The notes under the pieces were generated by a model that was not told where the DNA came from, ran no database searches, and saw only the letters and a list, made by a program, of their open reading frames with translations. A DNA stretch of 64,000 nt. Source: a virus. The DNA lies in IMG/VR virus record IMGVR_UViG_3300031841_003798, positions 1 through 64,000 of that record. The stretch is one strand, 5' to 3'. Positions 1 through 7,703 of the stretch are shown piece after piece. The position numbers were made by a program, and so were the translations under genes. Positions within the stretch are counted from its first letter, which is position 1, and every line of letters starts with the position of its first letter.

Positions 1-818
1 ACCGTGTGGTGAACTTCGAGTTCAACGTTGGTGGCCGCTCCACGAACCTTTGGTACGACTTCGAGGAGTACCAGCACATGCTTCGCTGGAAGGAGGAGTG
101 CGAGCTTGCCTTATGGTACAGCCGTTACAACCGGGATTCTAACGGTCTCATCCACCTCCGTGATGAGAACGGTAAGGCTATCCCGCTCGGTAGCGGTGTG
201 ATTGAGCAGATTCCGAACGTGGATACCTACTCCACGCTGACGGCTGCCAAGCTGAAAGGTGTTGTCCGTGACGCTCTGTACGGAGCTTCCGACGCTTCCC
301 AGATGAACATCGTGCTCTTCACGGGTCTCGGTGGTATGGAAGAGTTTGACAACGCTATGAAGGATGAGCTGGTTAACGCTAGCTACATCAAGAACACCGA
401 CCCGGGTACCTTCGTTGGGGGTAGCGGACGGAACCTGTCTCTTGGTGGATTCTTCACGCAGTACCAGCACATTGATGGACACACCATCACCGTGCGTCAC
501 CTGCCGCTGTTCGATCACGGTGCACGGGCTCTTGCTAGCGAGCGTCACCCGGTTACTGGTCTCCCGATGGAGAGCTACCGGATGATCTTCCTCGACATGA
601 GCACGTACGATGGTCAGAATAACGTGAGCATGATCACCCGGAAGAACCGTGAGTTGGTTCGTTGGGCTGTGGCTGGTGCCACGGTGCCTCCCGGATTCGG
701 TGGTAACGCTCTCCGCGCAACTGACGTGGACGGCAGCGCTGTGCACTTCCTTAAGGAGTGCGGTATCAGCATCCGCCGCGCTACGAACTGCTTGCACCTT
801 GAGTGCATCCGTAGCTAA
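1..818 (+). CDS. Major capsid protein, C-terminal part (crAss-like), 5' truncated
   Basis: The reading frame is open to the left edge, so about 270 C-terminal residues are visible. I read it as the C-terminal half of a crAss-like HK97-fold major capsid protein, which is usually around 500 residues long. The visible part has no signal peptide, membrane segment or catalytic motif. It has a shell-protein composition, with many Gly, Thr and Asn and regular beta-rich stretches. A GAGxxxQI-like segment (here LGSGVIEQI, about 60 residues in) resembles crAss capsid proteins as I remember them. The codons are noticeably richer in C-ending choices than in the following genes, as expected for the most highly expressed virion gene. 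Its place ahead of the other virion genes and the hairpin just after the stop fit this role. It could be another shell protein; a structure-based search would decide. Confidence 0.7.
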   Translation, partial: RVVNFEFNVGGRSTNLWYDFEEYQHMLRWKEECELALWYSRYNRDSNGLIHLRDENGKAIPLGSGVIEQIPNVDTYSTLTAAKLKGVVRDALYGASDASQMNIVLFTGLGGMEEFDNAMKDELVNASYIKNTDPGTFVGGSGRNLSLGGFFTQYQHIDGHTITVRHLPLFDHGARALASERHPVTGLPMESYRMIFLDMSTYDGQNNVSMITRKNRELVRWAVAGATVPPGFGGNALRATDVDGSAVHFLKECGISIRRATNCLHLECIRS

Positions 819-828
819 TAGCTAAACT

Positions 829-865
829 GGATAGGGGGAGGGCACTACAGCTCTCCCCCATATCC
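829..865 (+). terminator. Hairpin after the capsid gene, terminator-like
   Basis: GGATA-GGGGGAG pairs with CTCCCCC-A-TATCC, giving a 12-bp stem with a single bulged A and a loop of about 12 bases. It starts ten bases after the capsid stop. The U-tract behind it is weak (TTAATTC). It may be a partial terminator or an mRNA 3'-end stabiliser that keeps capsid mRNA more abundant than the downstream genes. Confidence 0.6.
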
Positions 866-879
866 TTAATTCAAGTACA

Positions 880-1182
880 ATGGCGGTACGTAAACGACAA
901 AAGTCTATCCGCCGTACTACCAAAGGTAAAGGAGCAAACTACCGCTCGACCAAGTCTGGTGCGGGCATGACAGCAAAAGGAGTACGGGCATATCGGAAAG
1001 CCAACCCTGGCTCTAAACTAAAGACTGCCGTAACCGGCAAAGTCAAGAAAGGATCTAAAGCGGCTAAGCGCCGTAAATCGTATTGCGCTCGCTCTCTGGG
1101 ACAGCTCAAAAGGAGCAGCGCTAAAACCCGTAATAACCCTAACTCGCGGATTCGTCAAGCACGGCGCCGCTGGAAATGCTAA
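880..1182 (+). CDS. Small basic phage protein, DUF6321-like
   Basis: A 100-residue protein with about 35 Lys or Arg and no Asp or Glu. The central NPGSKLKTAVTGKV segment, the KAAKRRKSYCARS segment and the RRRWKC end match a conserved module I remember from marine phages and large viruses (DUF6321-like). Two Cys residues (in SYCARS and at the very C-terminus) are part of that module and could bind metal or form a disulfide. The function of the family is unknown to me. The strong positive charge and the position right after the capsid gene suggest a capsid-internal, DNA-binding role, which is inference. It is the first of five small basic genes packed almost end to end. The ATG at 880 is the only reasonable start. 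Confidence 0.75.
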   Translation: MAVRKRQKSIRRTTKGKGANYRSTKSGAGMTAKGVRAYRKANPGSKLKTAVTGKVKKGSKAAKRRKSYCARSLGQLKRSSAKTRNNPNSRIRQARRRWKC

Positions 1183-1189
1183 ATAAATT

Positions 1190-1582
1190 ATGCGCGTACG
1201 TCGAACAAAAACGGTTGAAAACGGAGTCAAAAAAAAGACTCGCACGATTGAAACTAAAAATCGTGGTACCATTACTCGAACCAAAACTAAAAGCAAAGCA
1301 GGTAAAACTAAGTCTACCAAGCGCCGCACGATGACGGGTAGCGTAGACGCCAAAGGCAATACTAGCGTTACCAGTACTACTAACTACCGTACAAAAAGTA
1401 AAAAGGGTAAAGGCAGCGTGTCTAAAACTAAAGGGACAAAAACAGTTACATCCGCTAATCGAGCTGGGATGAGAAAATCTGGCACGCGCGATACGGGCGT
1501 ACAAAAATCCCGTAGTGGCGTATTGTCTAAAAAAACCAAGACTCGCTATGGTTACGGGGGTAAAACTCGTAAAAAGAAGTAA
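1190..1582 (+). CDS. Lys/Arg/Thr-rich histone-like small protein
   Basis: A 130-residue low-complexity protein dominated by Lys, Arg, Thr, Ser and Gly, with only about four acidic residues and no clear hydrophobic core. KTKS- and KKK-type runs recur through the whole length, and the C-terminus is GGKTRKKK. It looks like a histone H1-type tail or protamine-like protein, so nucleic-acid binding or genome condensation is the natural inference. No enzymatic motif is visible. It begins 7 bases after the previous stop, and its stop overlaps the next start (TAATG). It is too low in complexity for confident homology. A structural tether inside the virion is another possibility. Confidence 0.65.
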   Translation: MRVRRTKTVENGVKKKTRTIETKNRGTITRTKTKSKAGKTKSTKRRTMTGSVDAKGNTSVTSTTNYRTKSKKGKGSVSKTKGTKTVTSANRAGMRKSGTRDTGVQKSRSGVLSKKTKTRYGYGGKTRKKK

Positions 1583-1761
1583 TGGCTAAAAAGAAGAAGA
1601 GCGTATTCAACGGACACCGTTGCGAGTTCCGCAACATGGACGAGGTAGCATTAGGGGTACGCTTTAATGATGAAGGCCAAGGACGTAGGATTTCATCTCC
1701 TGTGTCCAAAGCAAAACATAGACCTAAGAATTGGATTACACCTCCTGACGGACAACAATAA
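1582..1761 (+). CDS. Small protein of unknown function (59 aa)
   Basis: A 59-residue frame starting with ATG in a TAATG overlap with the previous stop, so translational coupling is likely. The N-terminus is basic (MAKKKKS). The middle is mixed in charge, with one Cys (HRCEFRNMDEV), and the C-terminus is Pro-rich and ends PPDGQQ. It is less basic than its neighbours and probably has a small folded core. I do not recognise a family. Its membership of the basic-protein cassette between capsid and later virion genes suggests a minor virion or assembly role. Confidence 0.6.
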   Translation: MAKKKKSVFNGHRCEFRNMDEVALGVRFNDEGQGRRISSPVSKAKHRPKNWITPPDGQQ

Positions 1762-1766
1762 CTATT

Positions 1767-1961
1767 ATGGCTAAAAAAGCTAAGAAAAAAAAGAAGGGTA
1801 ACAAGCTTTGCGCTCGTGGTATCGCCGCAGCTAAGGCTAAGTACAATGTATACCCTTCAGCTTATGCTAATGGCTATGCCGTCCAAGTGTGTAAAGGCAC
1901 CAAACCTGGTGCAGGTGGTAAGAAGAAAACAGCGAGTGGGTACTCGAAAGGCAAACGATGA
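1767..1961 (+). CDS. Small basic protein with LCARG...YPSAYANGYA module
   Basis: A 64-residue protein with a poly-Lys N-terminus followed by a compact module KLCARGIAAAKAKYNVYPSA and then YANGYAVQVCKG. I remember this Cys-containing module from small proteins of marine phages and algal giant viruses, where it often lies beside DUF5872- and DUF6321-like modules. Its molecular function is not known to me. The two Cys about 24 residues apart could form a disulfide or metal site. The tail is GGKKKTASGYSKGKR, again highly basic. The stop overlaps the next gene's start (GATGAGC). Confidence 0.7.
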   Translation: MAKKAKKKKKGNKLCARGIAAAKAKYNVYPSAYANGYAVQVCKGTKPGAGGKKKTASGYSKGKR

Positions 1962-2239
1962 GCCTCAAGCGCTGGTTTAAAGAGGAGTGGAAAGATGTCC
2001 GTACTGGTAAAGCATGCGGACGTAAGTCGGCGAAAGGCGGGTCCAAGAGACCGTACCCTTACTGTCGTCCAAGCAAGCGTGTTAATTCTAAGACCCCCAA
2101 AACGACCGGTGAAATGTCAGCTTCCGAGAAGCGTCGAAAGGTACGCGAAAAGGTAGCTAAGGGGAACCCTGGTGGCAAACCTACACGGGTGTCACCAGCC
2201 AGACGTAGAAAACGTAAAACCACAAATAAAAAGAAATGA
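1958..2239 (+). CDS. Small basic protein, DUF5872-like
   Basis: A 93-residue basic protein. The N-terminal KRWFKEEWKDVRTGKACGRK segment, followed by the YPYCRPSKRV segment, matches the DUF5872-type module I remember from marine viral proteins: an amphipathic W-containing helix and then a CGR...YPYC pair that may hold a metal. The second half, from about residue 55, is a Lys/Arg tail ending TTNKKK. It overlaps the genes on both sides by 4 bases (ATGA), so it is tightly coupled to them. Nucleic-acid binding inside the capsid is a reasonable but unproven inference. Confidence 0.7.
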   Translation: MSLKRWFKEEWKDVRTGKACGRKSAKGGSKRPYPYCRPSKRVNSKTPKTTGEMSASEKRRKVREKVAKGNPGGKPTRVSPARRRKRKTTNKKK

Positions 2240-3039
2240 GCGAAAAACTCGTTTACCTGTTCCGTCGGGAGAACACTACCAACCTTCCCGATGATGTCTA
2301 TGTTGAAGCCAAGCGGCGTGTTGGCAGTGTATTTGATCGTCAGGGCAACCTTGTTAAGGGGTTGAGCTTAGATGAACAAAAGAAATACTTACCTAATATT
2401 TTAGGTATTGGACCTGCTGATCCTGGTTGGAGTAATGCTGTGCGACGCTTCTACGCTGAGTTAACTATTGAAGTACCTCAGAATGGTGTCGAGCTTGATA
2501 TCTCTTTAGATGAAAATGGCGAGCCCGTTGCTCCGTTAGACTACGTCAAGTTTCGATTTGCAGCTTTACACCCACACGTAGCAGAAGATCAAGATACTGC
2601 AGGTGTTGGTACTCGCTATTACTTCTTTGATCCAGCTAAAGATGAGCGCATTCGTGTGGCAGAAACTCGCCAACGTAAGGACGCATACAAAGCTTTAATC
2701 TTAGTTTGCGAAGACGAAAATAAGATGGACCAAGTGTTGCAAGCTTATGGTAAGCGCACTGCACAGAAGAGCCAGGATCAAAAGGAGTTAATGCTTGAGG
2801 ATCTTATGGATGAAGATCCGAATGAATTTATTCGCGTTTGTGAAGACAAGAACTTAGAGTTCCTTGCTCTCATCAACGAATGTCTTGACGAAAGTGTTTT
2901 GCGAAAGAGCGGAAATACTTATCTTTATGGAGACGAGGTCCTTGGAGAAGACCTAGAGCAAACGGTGCGTCATTTAAAACTGAAGCGTAACAGTGGCATG
3001 CTCCAAGATATTAAAGCCAAGCTTCAAGCTTTTAAATGA
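2236..3039 (+). CDS. Conserved crAss-like virion or assembly protein, function unknown
   Basis: A 267-residue soluble protein. The N-terminal part (LPDDVYVEAKRRVGSVFDRQ, then LSLDEQKKYLPNILGI) resembles a conserved protein I associate with crAss-like structural modules, but I cannot give it a function. The middle contains a beta-rich stretch with a PLDYVKFRFA segment. The C-terminal third is helical and strongly acidic (LMLEDLMDEDPNEF). No signal peptide, membrane segment or catalytic motif is visible. The start overlaps the preceding stop by 4 bases. A portal-proximal or scaffolding-type role is possible. Confidence 0.55.
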   Translation: MSEKLVYLFRRENTTNLPDDVYVEAKRRVGSVFDRQGNLVKGLSLDEQKKYLPNILGIGPADPGWSNAVRRFYAELTIEVPQNGVELDISLDENGEPVAPLDYVKFRFAALHPHVAEDQDTAGVGTRYYFFDPAKDERIRVAETRQRKDAYKALILVCEDENKMDQVLQAYGKRTAQKSQDQKELMLEDLMDEDPNEFIRVCEDKNLEFLALINECLDESVLRKSGNTYLYGDEVLGEDLEQTVRHLKLKRNSGMLQDIKAKLQAFK

Positions 3040-3045
3040 TCAATT

Positions 3046-4116
3046 ATGCCCAAGCGAAACGGAAAATTTACTGACCACAAAAACCGGCTAGTTCATGTTG
3101 AGAACGAACCGCTTTTAGCGGAGTTCTTAGATCAGTTAAGCGGATCTGGTGGTGAGTTACAAGAAGACTTAACCTGTACCATTGATGGTGGTATTGGTGG
3201 AATCGAAGACAACTTTACCTTTCCTGCAGGTACACCTCTTGAAGACGTACTAATTGCTTTGCTTTCTGGTCAGCCGGAATTGTCCTTAACTGGTTTTGCG
3301 CTGCACTCAGATGATGCTACTAATAGTGCTGCCATCAACACTGGTCAGTCAAATCCTTACGCAGCAGGCACAGAGTTGACTATTGGAAGTATCAAGTTTG
3401 CTATTAGCGATGATGCGGGAGTCATTGGCTCTAACACTGGTACTCTATCTTTTGGAGATGATGGTACGTTAGATGAAGGATCTATTCCGATTCTGACAGG
3501 TACGAACTCGTACGATAGCCCGGCTGATAATACCGTCGGTAAAACGACTTCGACTCTTCCTCTATTGTTGAACAACGCATTTAGGACACAAACAATTAAA
3601 ATCAGCGTGACTACTGATAGCGGACAAACCTTAACTGGAACCAAACAGATCATTCACGCTTTACCGGCGTTTTTGATCAATGTTAATGAATCATCGCTGT
3701 CTGCAGCAATTGTTGAAAGCACTTTTGCTCTCGATCCTACGTTATTGCCTGCATTATTTACCTCTCCAAATACAATAATTAGCACTGTAACTAAAGTCGA
3801 CGCTGTAGCCGATTATCGCGAAGTGTGGGCTAATACAGAGACAGACTGGACGGCATATCCAGCAGGAACTGTTCGTCACTATTTTATGATTCCTGCAGTA
3901 AATCCGGCACAACCTGGTAGTACGCTTACTTATACTATTGGCGGCACACCTGGTAGCTCTGACTTTACCACTATTGGACTAGCCAACTTTGACATGAGTC
4001 CCACTGGATTCAACTTAATCGATGACCCGGGAGCATCTGCTGTTCCTTACCGCTTGCATTACTTCAATAATCTAAGCTCTATTACAGCAACTTCTACCGC
4101 AATTGAACTTACCTAA
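3046..4116 (+). CDS. Putative virion surface or fibre protein
   Basis: A 356-residue protein rich in Ser, Thr, Gly and Asn with alternating hydrophobic residues, as in beta-sandwich fibre proteins. The first 45 residues are hydrophilic (KFTDHKNRLVHVENEPLLAE) and may anchor it to the particle. The rest looks like two or three Ig-like domains. There is no signal peptide, so it is probably a virion component and not an exported host-type protein. The gene ends in a TAATG-type overlap with the next fibre-like gene. I do not recognise a specific family; head fibre or tail fibre are the main options. Confidence 0.5.
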   Translation: MPKRNGKFTDHKNRLVHVENEPLLAEFLDQLSGSGGELQEDLTCTIDGGIGGIEDNFTFPAGTPLEDVLIALLSGQPELSLTGFALHSDDATNSAAINTGQSNPYAAGTELTIGSIKFAISDDAGVIGSNTGTLSFGDDGTLDEGSIPILTGTNSYDSPADNTVGKTTSTLPLLLNNAFRTQTIKISVTTDSGQTLTGTKQIIHALPAFLINVNESSLSAAIVESTFALDPTLLPALFTSPNTIISTVTKVDAVADYREVWANTETDWTAYPAGTVRHYFMIPAVNPAQPGSTLTYTIGGTPGSSDFTTIGLANFDMSPTGFNLIDDPGASAVPYRLHYFNNLSSITATSTAIELT

Positions 4117-5363
4117 TGGCTGTTAATTTTCCCACTAACCTGAGCACAGGCGCAGGTTCCGTTCATACGTTAGTCGATCTGCGCGAAAACAAAGTGCAGG
4201 GTATTGGCTTCTTTGATACTCTCATTGAAGCGCAGAGTCTTAATGCAAACCAACGTTGCTTAGGATACTTAGCTATTGTATCCAACGGTGTTGATGCTGG
4301 TACTTTGTATCAGTTTACAGGCACGAGTGTAGATAGCTGGGCAAGTAATGACTCCTGGTCTGCTTTAGGAACTACGGAGCCTACTACAACTACTGCAGCG
4401 CGTGTGCTTCATCACAACTTAAGCACTACGGTTAATTTGGCTCAAACGACTGCAACTGTAGATGGCGGAGAGGTTCAGATTTTACAACCTGGAACAATCG
4501 TTGCAGGCAGTGTGCCAAAAGAATTAGAACTCCGGTTTGATGGAGCTGAAACTTTTGGTTACAAAGTAGATGGTGGCGCAAATCCTTTCTTTGTACAACC
4601 TGAGTTTACGAGAGACTTGATGGCAACTGCTACCAATACTTTTACTCAGGTCGATGGATCAACGCCACTTACTAGCTGTGTTATTACCGGCACTGTAACT
4701 GTCGGAGATACGGTTATTACTATTGGTAATGCTGATACCAATACAGGCAAGTTCGATGGCTTAAATGCTACAGATAGTGCGGCGTTGCTTGCAGGTACGT
4801 GGGACGGTACAAACAATCCAGTTTTAGCCTCATTGTTGCAAAACATTTTTACCAGCGCTACTTACAATACAGATGCTACAGGGGGCAGCTTTGCCACACG
4901 ATTAGCCTATACGCCATTAGTTCCTATTCAAGCTGAGAATAGTACATATGTCTATGTGCATTTTAATGCATCAGCATATGCAAGTGCAGCTATTGCTCCT
5001 AGTGCTTTACAAGACGGCTCTAACTATACTGTTGTACATAACGGTACGGGAGATCCTCACATTGGATTGTATGCATGGTTATACGAAGGGGGTGTCCAGA
5101 ATGACGAAGTGTTAATCGGGTTACAAAGCCCGTCGCTTCAATCACTTCCTGACGTTCGAGGTGCTAATGTTGGCCCTACAGGAGCCTTATCTGTTGCCGA
5201 CCGAATCAATACGTTAGAAGACTTAGAAAAACTGCGTATTAAGTTAAAGCTTAGCGACGCAGCTGTTGACGCAATTATCGATGAGGTAAACAGCGCAAAC
5301 CATTCCGCTACCTGGAAGGATTGTAAGCTTAAGGTGGACATCGGTATTACAATTACACAATGA
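4116..5363 (+). CDS. Fibre-like virion protein with GIGFFD adaptor module
   Basis: A 415-residue protein. Its N-terminal 80 residues contain a module (ENKVQGIGFFDTL ... LYQFTG ... W...W) that reappears near the N-terminus of the 794-residue fibre gene at 10633, so it is probably a shared particle-attachment or adaptor domain. The central region is Thr/Ser/Asn-rich and beta-like. The C-terminal 60 residues contain a helical hairpin (ADRINTLEDLEKLRIKLKLS) that could trimerise the protein or bind a partner. No signal peptide is present. It overlaps its neighbours by a few bases at both ends, so it is in one operon with the other virion genes. Confidence 0.55.
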   Translation: MAVNFPTNLSTGAGSVHTLVDLRENKVQGIGFFDTLIEAQSLNANQRCLGYLAIVSNGVDAGTLYQFTGTSVDSWASNDSWSALGTTEPTTTTAARVLHHNLSTTVNLAQTTATVDGGEVQILQPGTIVAGSVPKELELRFDGAETFGYKVDGGANPFFVQPEFTRDLMATATNTFTQVDGSTPLTSCVITGTVTVGDTVITIGNADTNTGKFDGLNATDSAALLAGTWDGTNNPVLASLLQNIFTSATYNTDATGGSFATRLAYTPLVPIQAENSTYVYVHFNASAYASAAIAPSALQDGSNYTVVHNGTGDPHIGLYAWLYEGGVQNDEVLIGLQSPSLQSLPDVRGANVGPTGALSVADRINTLEDLEKLRIKLKLSDAAVDAIIDEVNSANHSATWKDCKLKVDIGITITQ

Positions 5364-6049
5364 CCGTACAAGAGCTACATTATGCTGTTGATCAAGGTTT
5401 ACAGAAAGTAGGAAGCTATGCATATGATAACTTCCTTGAGGACGAGATTGACTATTGGCTTAATCGCGCTCAAGAACGTTTTGTTAAAGGTCGGGCATTT
5501 GCACATTCTGATGTAAAGGGCTTGGGCTTTGTCGCTAACCAAAAGCGGTTAGATGACTTACGTGAGATTTTAGCAATTAACTACACTGACGACGTTGCAG
5601 CGCAAGTCGGTGCTGATTCTCAACAATATGACTTGCCAGTCGATTACATGTTTTTGGTCAACTTACGGGCCCGCATTTACCGTAATCGTTGCCAGCCTGC
5701 TGATACTAGTGGCCCCTTGTTTACAGTGCCTGTACGCATTGTAAATAACATGGAGGTATACTTCCTGCAACAGGATCCGTTCTCGCGTAGTCAGATTGAT
5801 ACGCCTTTAGCTACCTTAAATGAGACCGACATTACGGTGTTTCAAGACAACGAAAGTTTTATATTAGAAGGGATCTCGCTAGATTATATTAGGACGCCAC
5901 AAGAAATTGACTTACAATTAAATCAGACGAGCGAGTTGGCTGATCATACACACCAGGAGATAGTAGATATTGCCGTTAAGAATATTCTGGAGGCAATTGA
6001 GTCTCCACGGTACCAGAGCAGTTCCATCGAGCTTTCTCAATCTGAATAA
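5360..6049 (+). CDS. Ring/connector (head-tail) protein, crAss-like
   Basis: A 229-residue protein. The N-terminal segment LHYAVDQGLQKVGSYAYDNF followed by EDEIDYWLNRAQERFVKGRA matches the F-x-x-(D/E)E-x-D-x-WLNxAxxxFVK pattern I remember from a crAss-like collar or ring protein that sits under the portal. The C-terminal half has alternating beta strands and then helices (HTHQEIVDIAVKNILEAIES). Family knowledge: crAss-like virions stack several 12-fold ring proteins between portal and tail. It is separated from the other ring genes at 15924-17774 by an inserted block of fibre and lysis genes. Confidence is good that it is a structural connector, less so on which ring. Confidence 0.6.
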   Translation: MTVQELHYAVDQGLQKVGSYAYDNFLEDEIDYWLNRAQERFVKGRAFAHSDVKGLGFVANQKRLDDLREILAINYTDDVAAQVGADSQQYDLPVDYMFLVNLRARIYRNRCQPADTSGPLFTVPVRIVNNMEVYFLQQDPFSRSQIDTPLATLNETDITVFQDNESFILEGISLDYIRTPQEIDLQLNQTSELADHTHQEIVDIAVKNILEAIESPRYQSSSIELSQSE

Positions 6050-6068
6050 CCTATAATACCTATATACC

Positions 6069-6839
6069 ATGGCTAATACCAAAAAGAGCCTTCGCATTAT
6101 GAGCTCCGTTGCGTTAAACGGCGCAATCGATGTAAATGGCGATGCTGCTGTTATTACTCTCGCTGAAATGGGAGCAACCGTTGATGGAACTTCTGGCTTA
6201 ATTGCTGGATCCTACGTTGACAATTACAACGCAGGAACTGAAGGTGTCATTGTCGTTGACTACAATGGCGTTGCGAGCGGCGAAGAATTTTACTTAACTG
6301 TTATTGACGTTACTGATGGTCGGGAAAAGTTCCCGCGGCGGACGTTCACTGGAACTACTATTACGGAACTGATTGCTAATTCTGACGGTAAAGAAATTCT
6401 TGCCGGCGATGGAGGCATTATTGACGTGGCTGCTGACGGATCCTCAACGACTGCAATTACAGTGACTATGCCGCTCGGTCGTTTATTCCGAGTTGCTGCC
6501 AATGACGGTAGTGCTCAAACTTATGATGGAGGTGCAGGAAATTCGTCTGTGCTGGCCGTTTTACCGCAGGGTTTCAACAATGAACAGGCTAAGCAATACG
6601 CTTTAGACTTTATTGCTGACCAGTATGGCCGGACTAACCGCGTTGGTTTCCCCATCGTCGAGCCCAATGTTGCTACAGCTTTAGGAACTGCGGACTACGA
6701 TCTTCACGTGGTTAAAAAAGTGTCTGAAGTAAAGTTTGACAAGAATACGGGCGCTAGCTACCAAGATGTAGAGGAGTTTCACTTCTTGTTCGACGAGAGT
6801 GTTGCTATTGCTTCCGGTACTCCGATTGCCGATAGCTGA
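6069..6839 (+). CDS. Putative virion protein (beta-rich), unknown family
   Basis: A 256-residue, Gly/Ala/Asp/Thr-rich protein with many short alternating hydrophobic stretches and no signal peptide or membrane segment. The codon pattern leans toward the highly expressed capsid gene, which suggests an abundant structural protein such as a decoration, auxiliary head or tail protein. The C-terminal 90 residues contain a more helical segment (NNEQAKQYALDFIADQYG). It is the last gene before a strong factor-independent terminator, so it closes a transcription unit. No specific family recognised. Confidence 0.5.
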   Translation: MANTKKSLRIMSSVALNGAIDVNGDAAVITLAEMGATVDGTSGLIAGSYVDNYNAGTEGVIVVDYNGVASGEEFYLTVIDVTDGREKFPRRTFTGTTITELIANSDGKEILAGDGGIIDVAADGSSTTAITVTMPLGRLFRVAANDGSAQTYDGGAGNSSVLAVLPQGFNNEQAKQYALDFIADQYGRTNRVGFPIVEPNVATALGTADYDLHVVKKVSEVKFDKNTGASYQDVEEFHFLFDESVAIASGTPIADS

Positions 6840-6858
6840 TCATTTTTACTAATCATTG

Positions 6859-6894
6859 AAAGGGGGGTGGGGGATAGCTCTACCCCCCTTTTTT
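6859..6894 (+). terminator. Rho-independent terminator
   Basis: A perfect 10-bp inverted repeat, AAAGGGGGGT pairing with ACCCCCCTTT, with a 13-base loop, runs directly into six T residues and TATTT. It lies 20 bases after the preceding gene and before the next start at 6907, so it ends the first virion transcription unit. Confidence 0.85.
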
Positions 6895-6906
6895 ATTTAA
6901 TACGTT

Positions 6907-7515
6907 ATGCCTCAAACATTTACACGTTTTGTAAACCCTTCAACTTCTGTTATTGCTGGCACAATCTTTACGAATCAACAAGATGTAGTAATCACGTTTG
7001 AAACGTTTTTTACTTTTCCAGATTTTACATCTCTGTATGTTGCAGATAACGTTCCCTTCGCTGCTAGTATTGGATTTACTACGACTAATGTAGTAGTGAC
7101 TTCAACTACACTTTTAGCAGAATTAAGTGATCCAACTAATGGGGTTTATACCGCGTTTGATGGTACAGGATTAGCGTGGACGGCAACTTCTTTACCTGAG
7201 GGATTATATCATTATGCCTTAGAGACAGGGTCTGGATCAAACGAGTATGAAAGTCAATACTTACTTGTAATTCCTACTATTGAAGGCGCAATTATAACAT
7301 TGGCTGAACAGCTTCAAGAGTCACAGTGTAATTGTAAGTTAAACGCTAGCTTACGAGACAAGTTTGTCAAGGCTTTAGGTTTATTAGAATTGATCCGAGA
7401 GCGTGTTAAAACAGCTCCAACTGCGTTTAATCAAGATTTCTACACTGAAGTCAACGCTGATATTCAAGTATTATCTGACTTTTTAGAAGGCACTAATCCT
7501 GTATGCGGATGTTAA
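6907..7515 (+). CDS. Putative tail/appendage protein with C-terminal Cys motifs
   Basis: A 202-residue protein. Residues 1-130 are beta-like and Thr/Phe-rich, ending in YESQYLLVIP. From about residue 130 it becomes helical (EGAIITLAEQLQESQCNCKL ... LLELIRERVK) and ends NPVCGC, giving CNC and CGC pairs that could form intra- or intersubunit disulfides or a metal site. Similar fibre-associated small proteins with an Ig-like head and a helical foot are common in Bacteroidetes phages, as I recall. It is the first gene after the terminator at 6859-6894, so a promoter should lie in the short gap, but I do not see a clear one. Confidence 0.5.
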   Translation: MPQTFTRFVNPSTSVIAGTIFTNQQDVVITFETFFTFPDFTSLYVADNVPFAASIGFTTTNVVVTSTTLLAELSDPTNGVYTAFDGTGLAWTATSLPEGLYHYALETGSGSNEYESQYLLVIPTIEGAIITLAEQLQESQCNCKLNASLRDKFVKALGLLELIRERVKTAPTAFNQDFYTEVNADIQVLSDFLEGTNPVCGC

Positions 7516-7658
7516 AATATAATTTTAATCCAACTCCAGGTGCTAACTGGAATACTTCCTCAGTAAGGTCTACAGTACGAGCAATTATTAAGCTTGACCT
7601 TATGGAGGCTAATTACATGGTCGGTCTTTTAGCTGACATCAAACTTTACTATAAGTAG
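7509..7658 (+). CDS. Small ORF of unknown function (49 aa)
   Basis: A 49-residue frame whose ATG overlaps the end of the previous gene (GGATGTTAA), a typical coupled start. The protein has an N-terminal polar part (NPTPGANW) and a C-terminal helix with hydrophobic residues (MEANYMVGLLADIKLYYK). The fit to the CxC-tailed gene before it resembles the small helper genes that often follow tail proteins. There is no homology I can name. Real coding is likely from position and overlap, but unproven. Confidence 0.45.
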   Translation: MLKYNFNPTPGANWNTSSVRSTVRAIIKLDLMEANYMVGLLADIKLYYK

Positions 7659-7683
7659 TCTTAAGTCTATATGTCTTATATTA

Positions 7684-7703
7684 ATGTGAGTTCTACCTCA
7701 CAT
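7684..7703 (+). promoter_or_regulatory. Inverted repeat covering the start codon of the phosphoesterase gene
   Basis: ATGTGAG at 7684-7690 pairs with CTCACAT at 7697-7703 around a TTCTAC loop. The right arm includes the first two bases of the ATG at 7702. A folded mRNA would hide the start codon, and the DNA palindrome could also be an operator. The 43-base gap between the small ORF and this gene holds nothing else except an AT-rich TATATGTCTTATATTAATG stretch. Confidence 0.5.

Noticed and set aside
111-797. 228-residue minus-strand ORF opposite the capsid gene
   Set aside because: Its openness follows from the biased codons of the capsid gene; composition is Thr/Val/His-rich, and there is no plausible transcription context.
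6053-6068. TATAAT-like sequence just before the gene at 6069
   Set aside because: No matching upstream element, too close to the start codon for a normal leader, and Bacteroidetes promoters use a different -7 motif.
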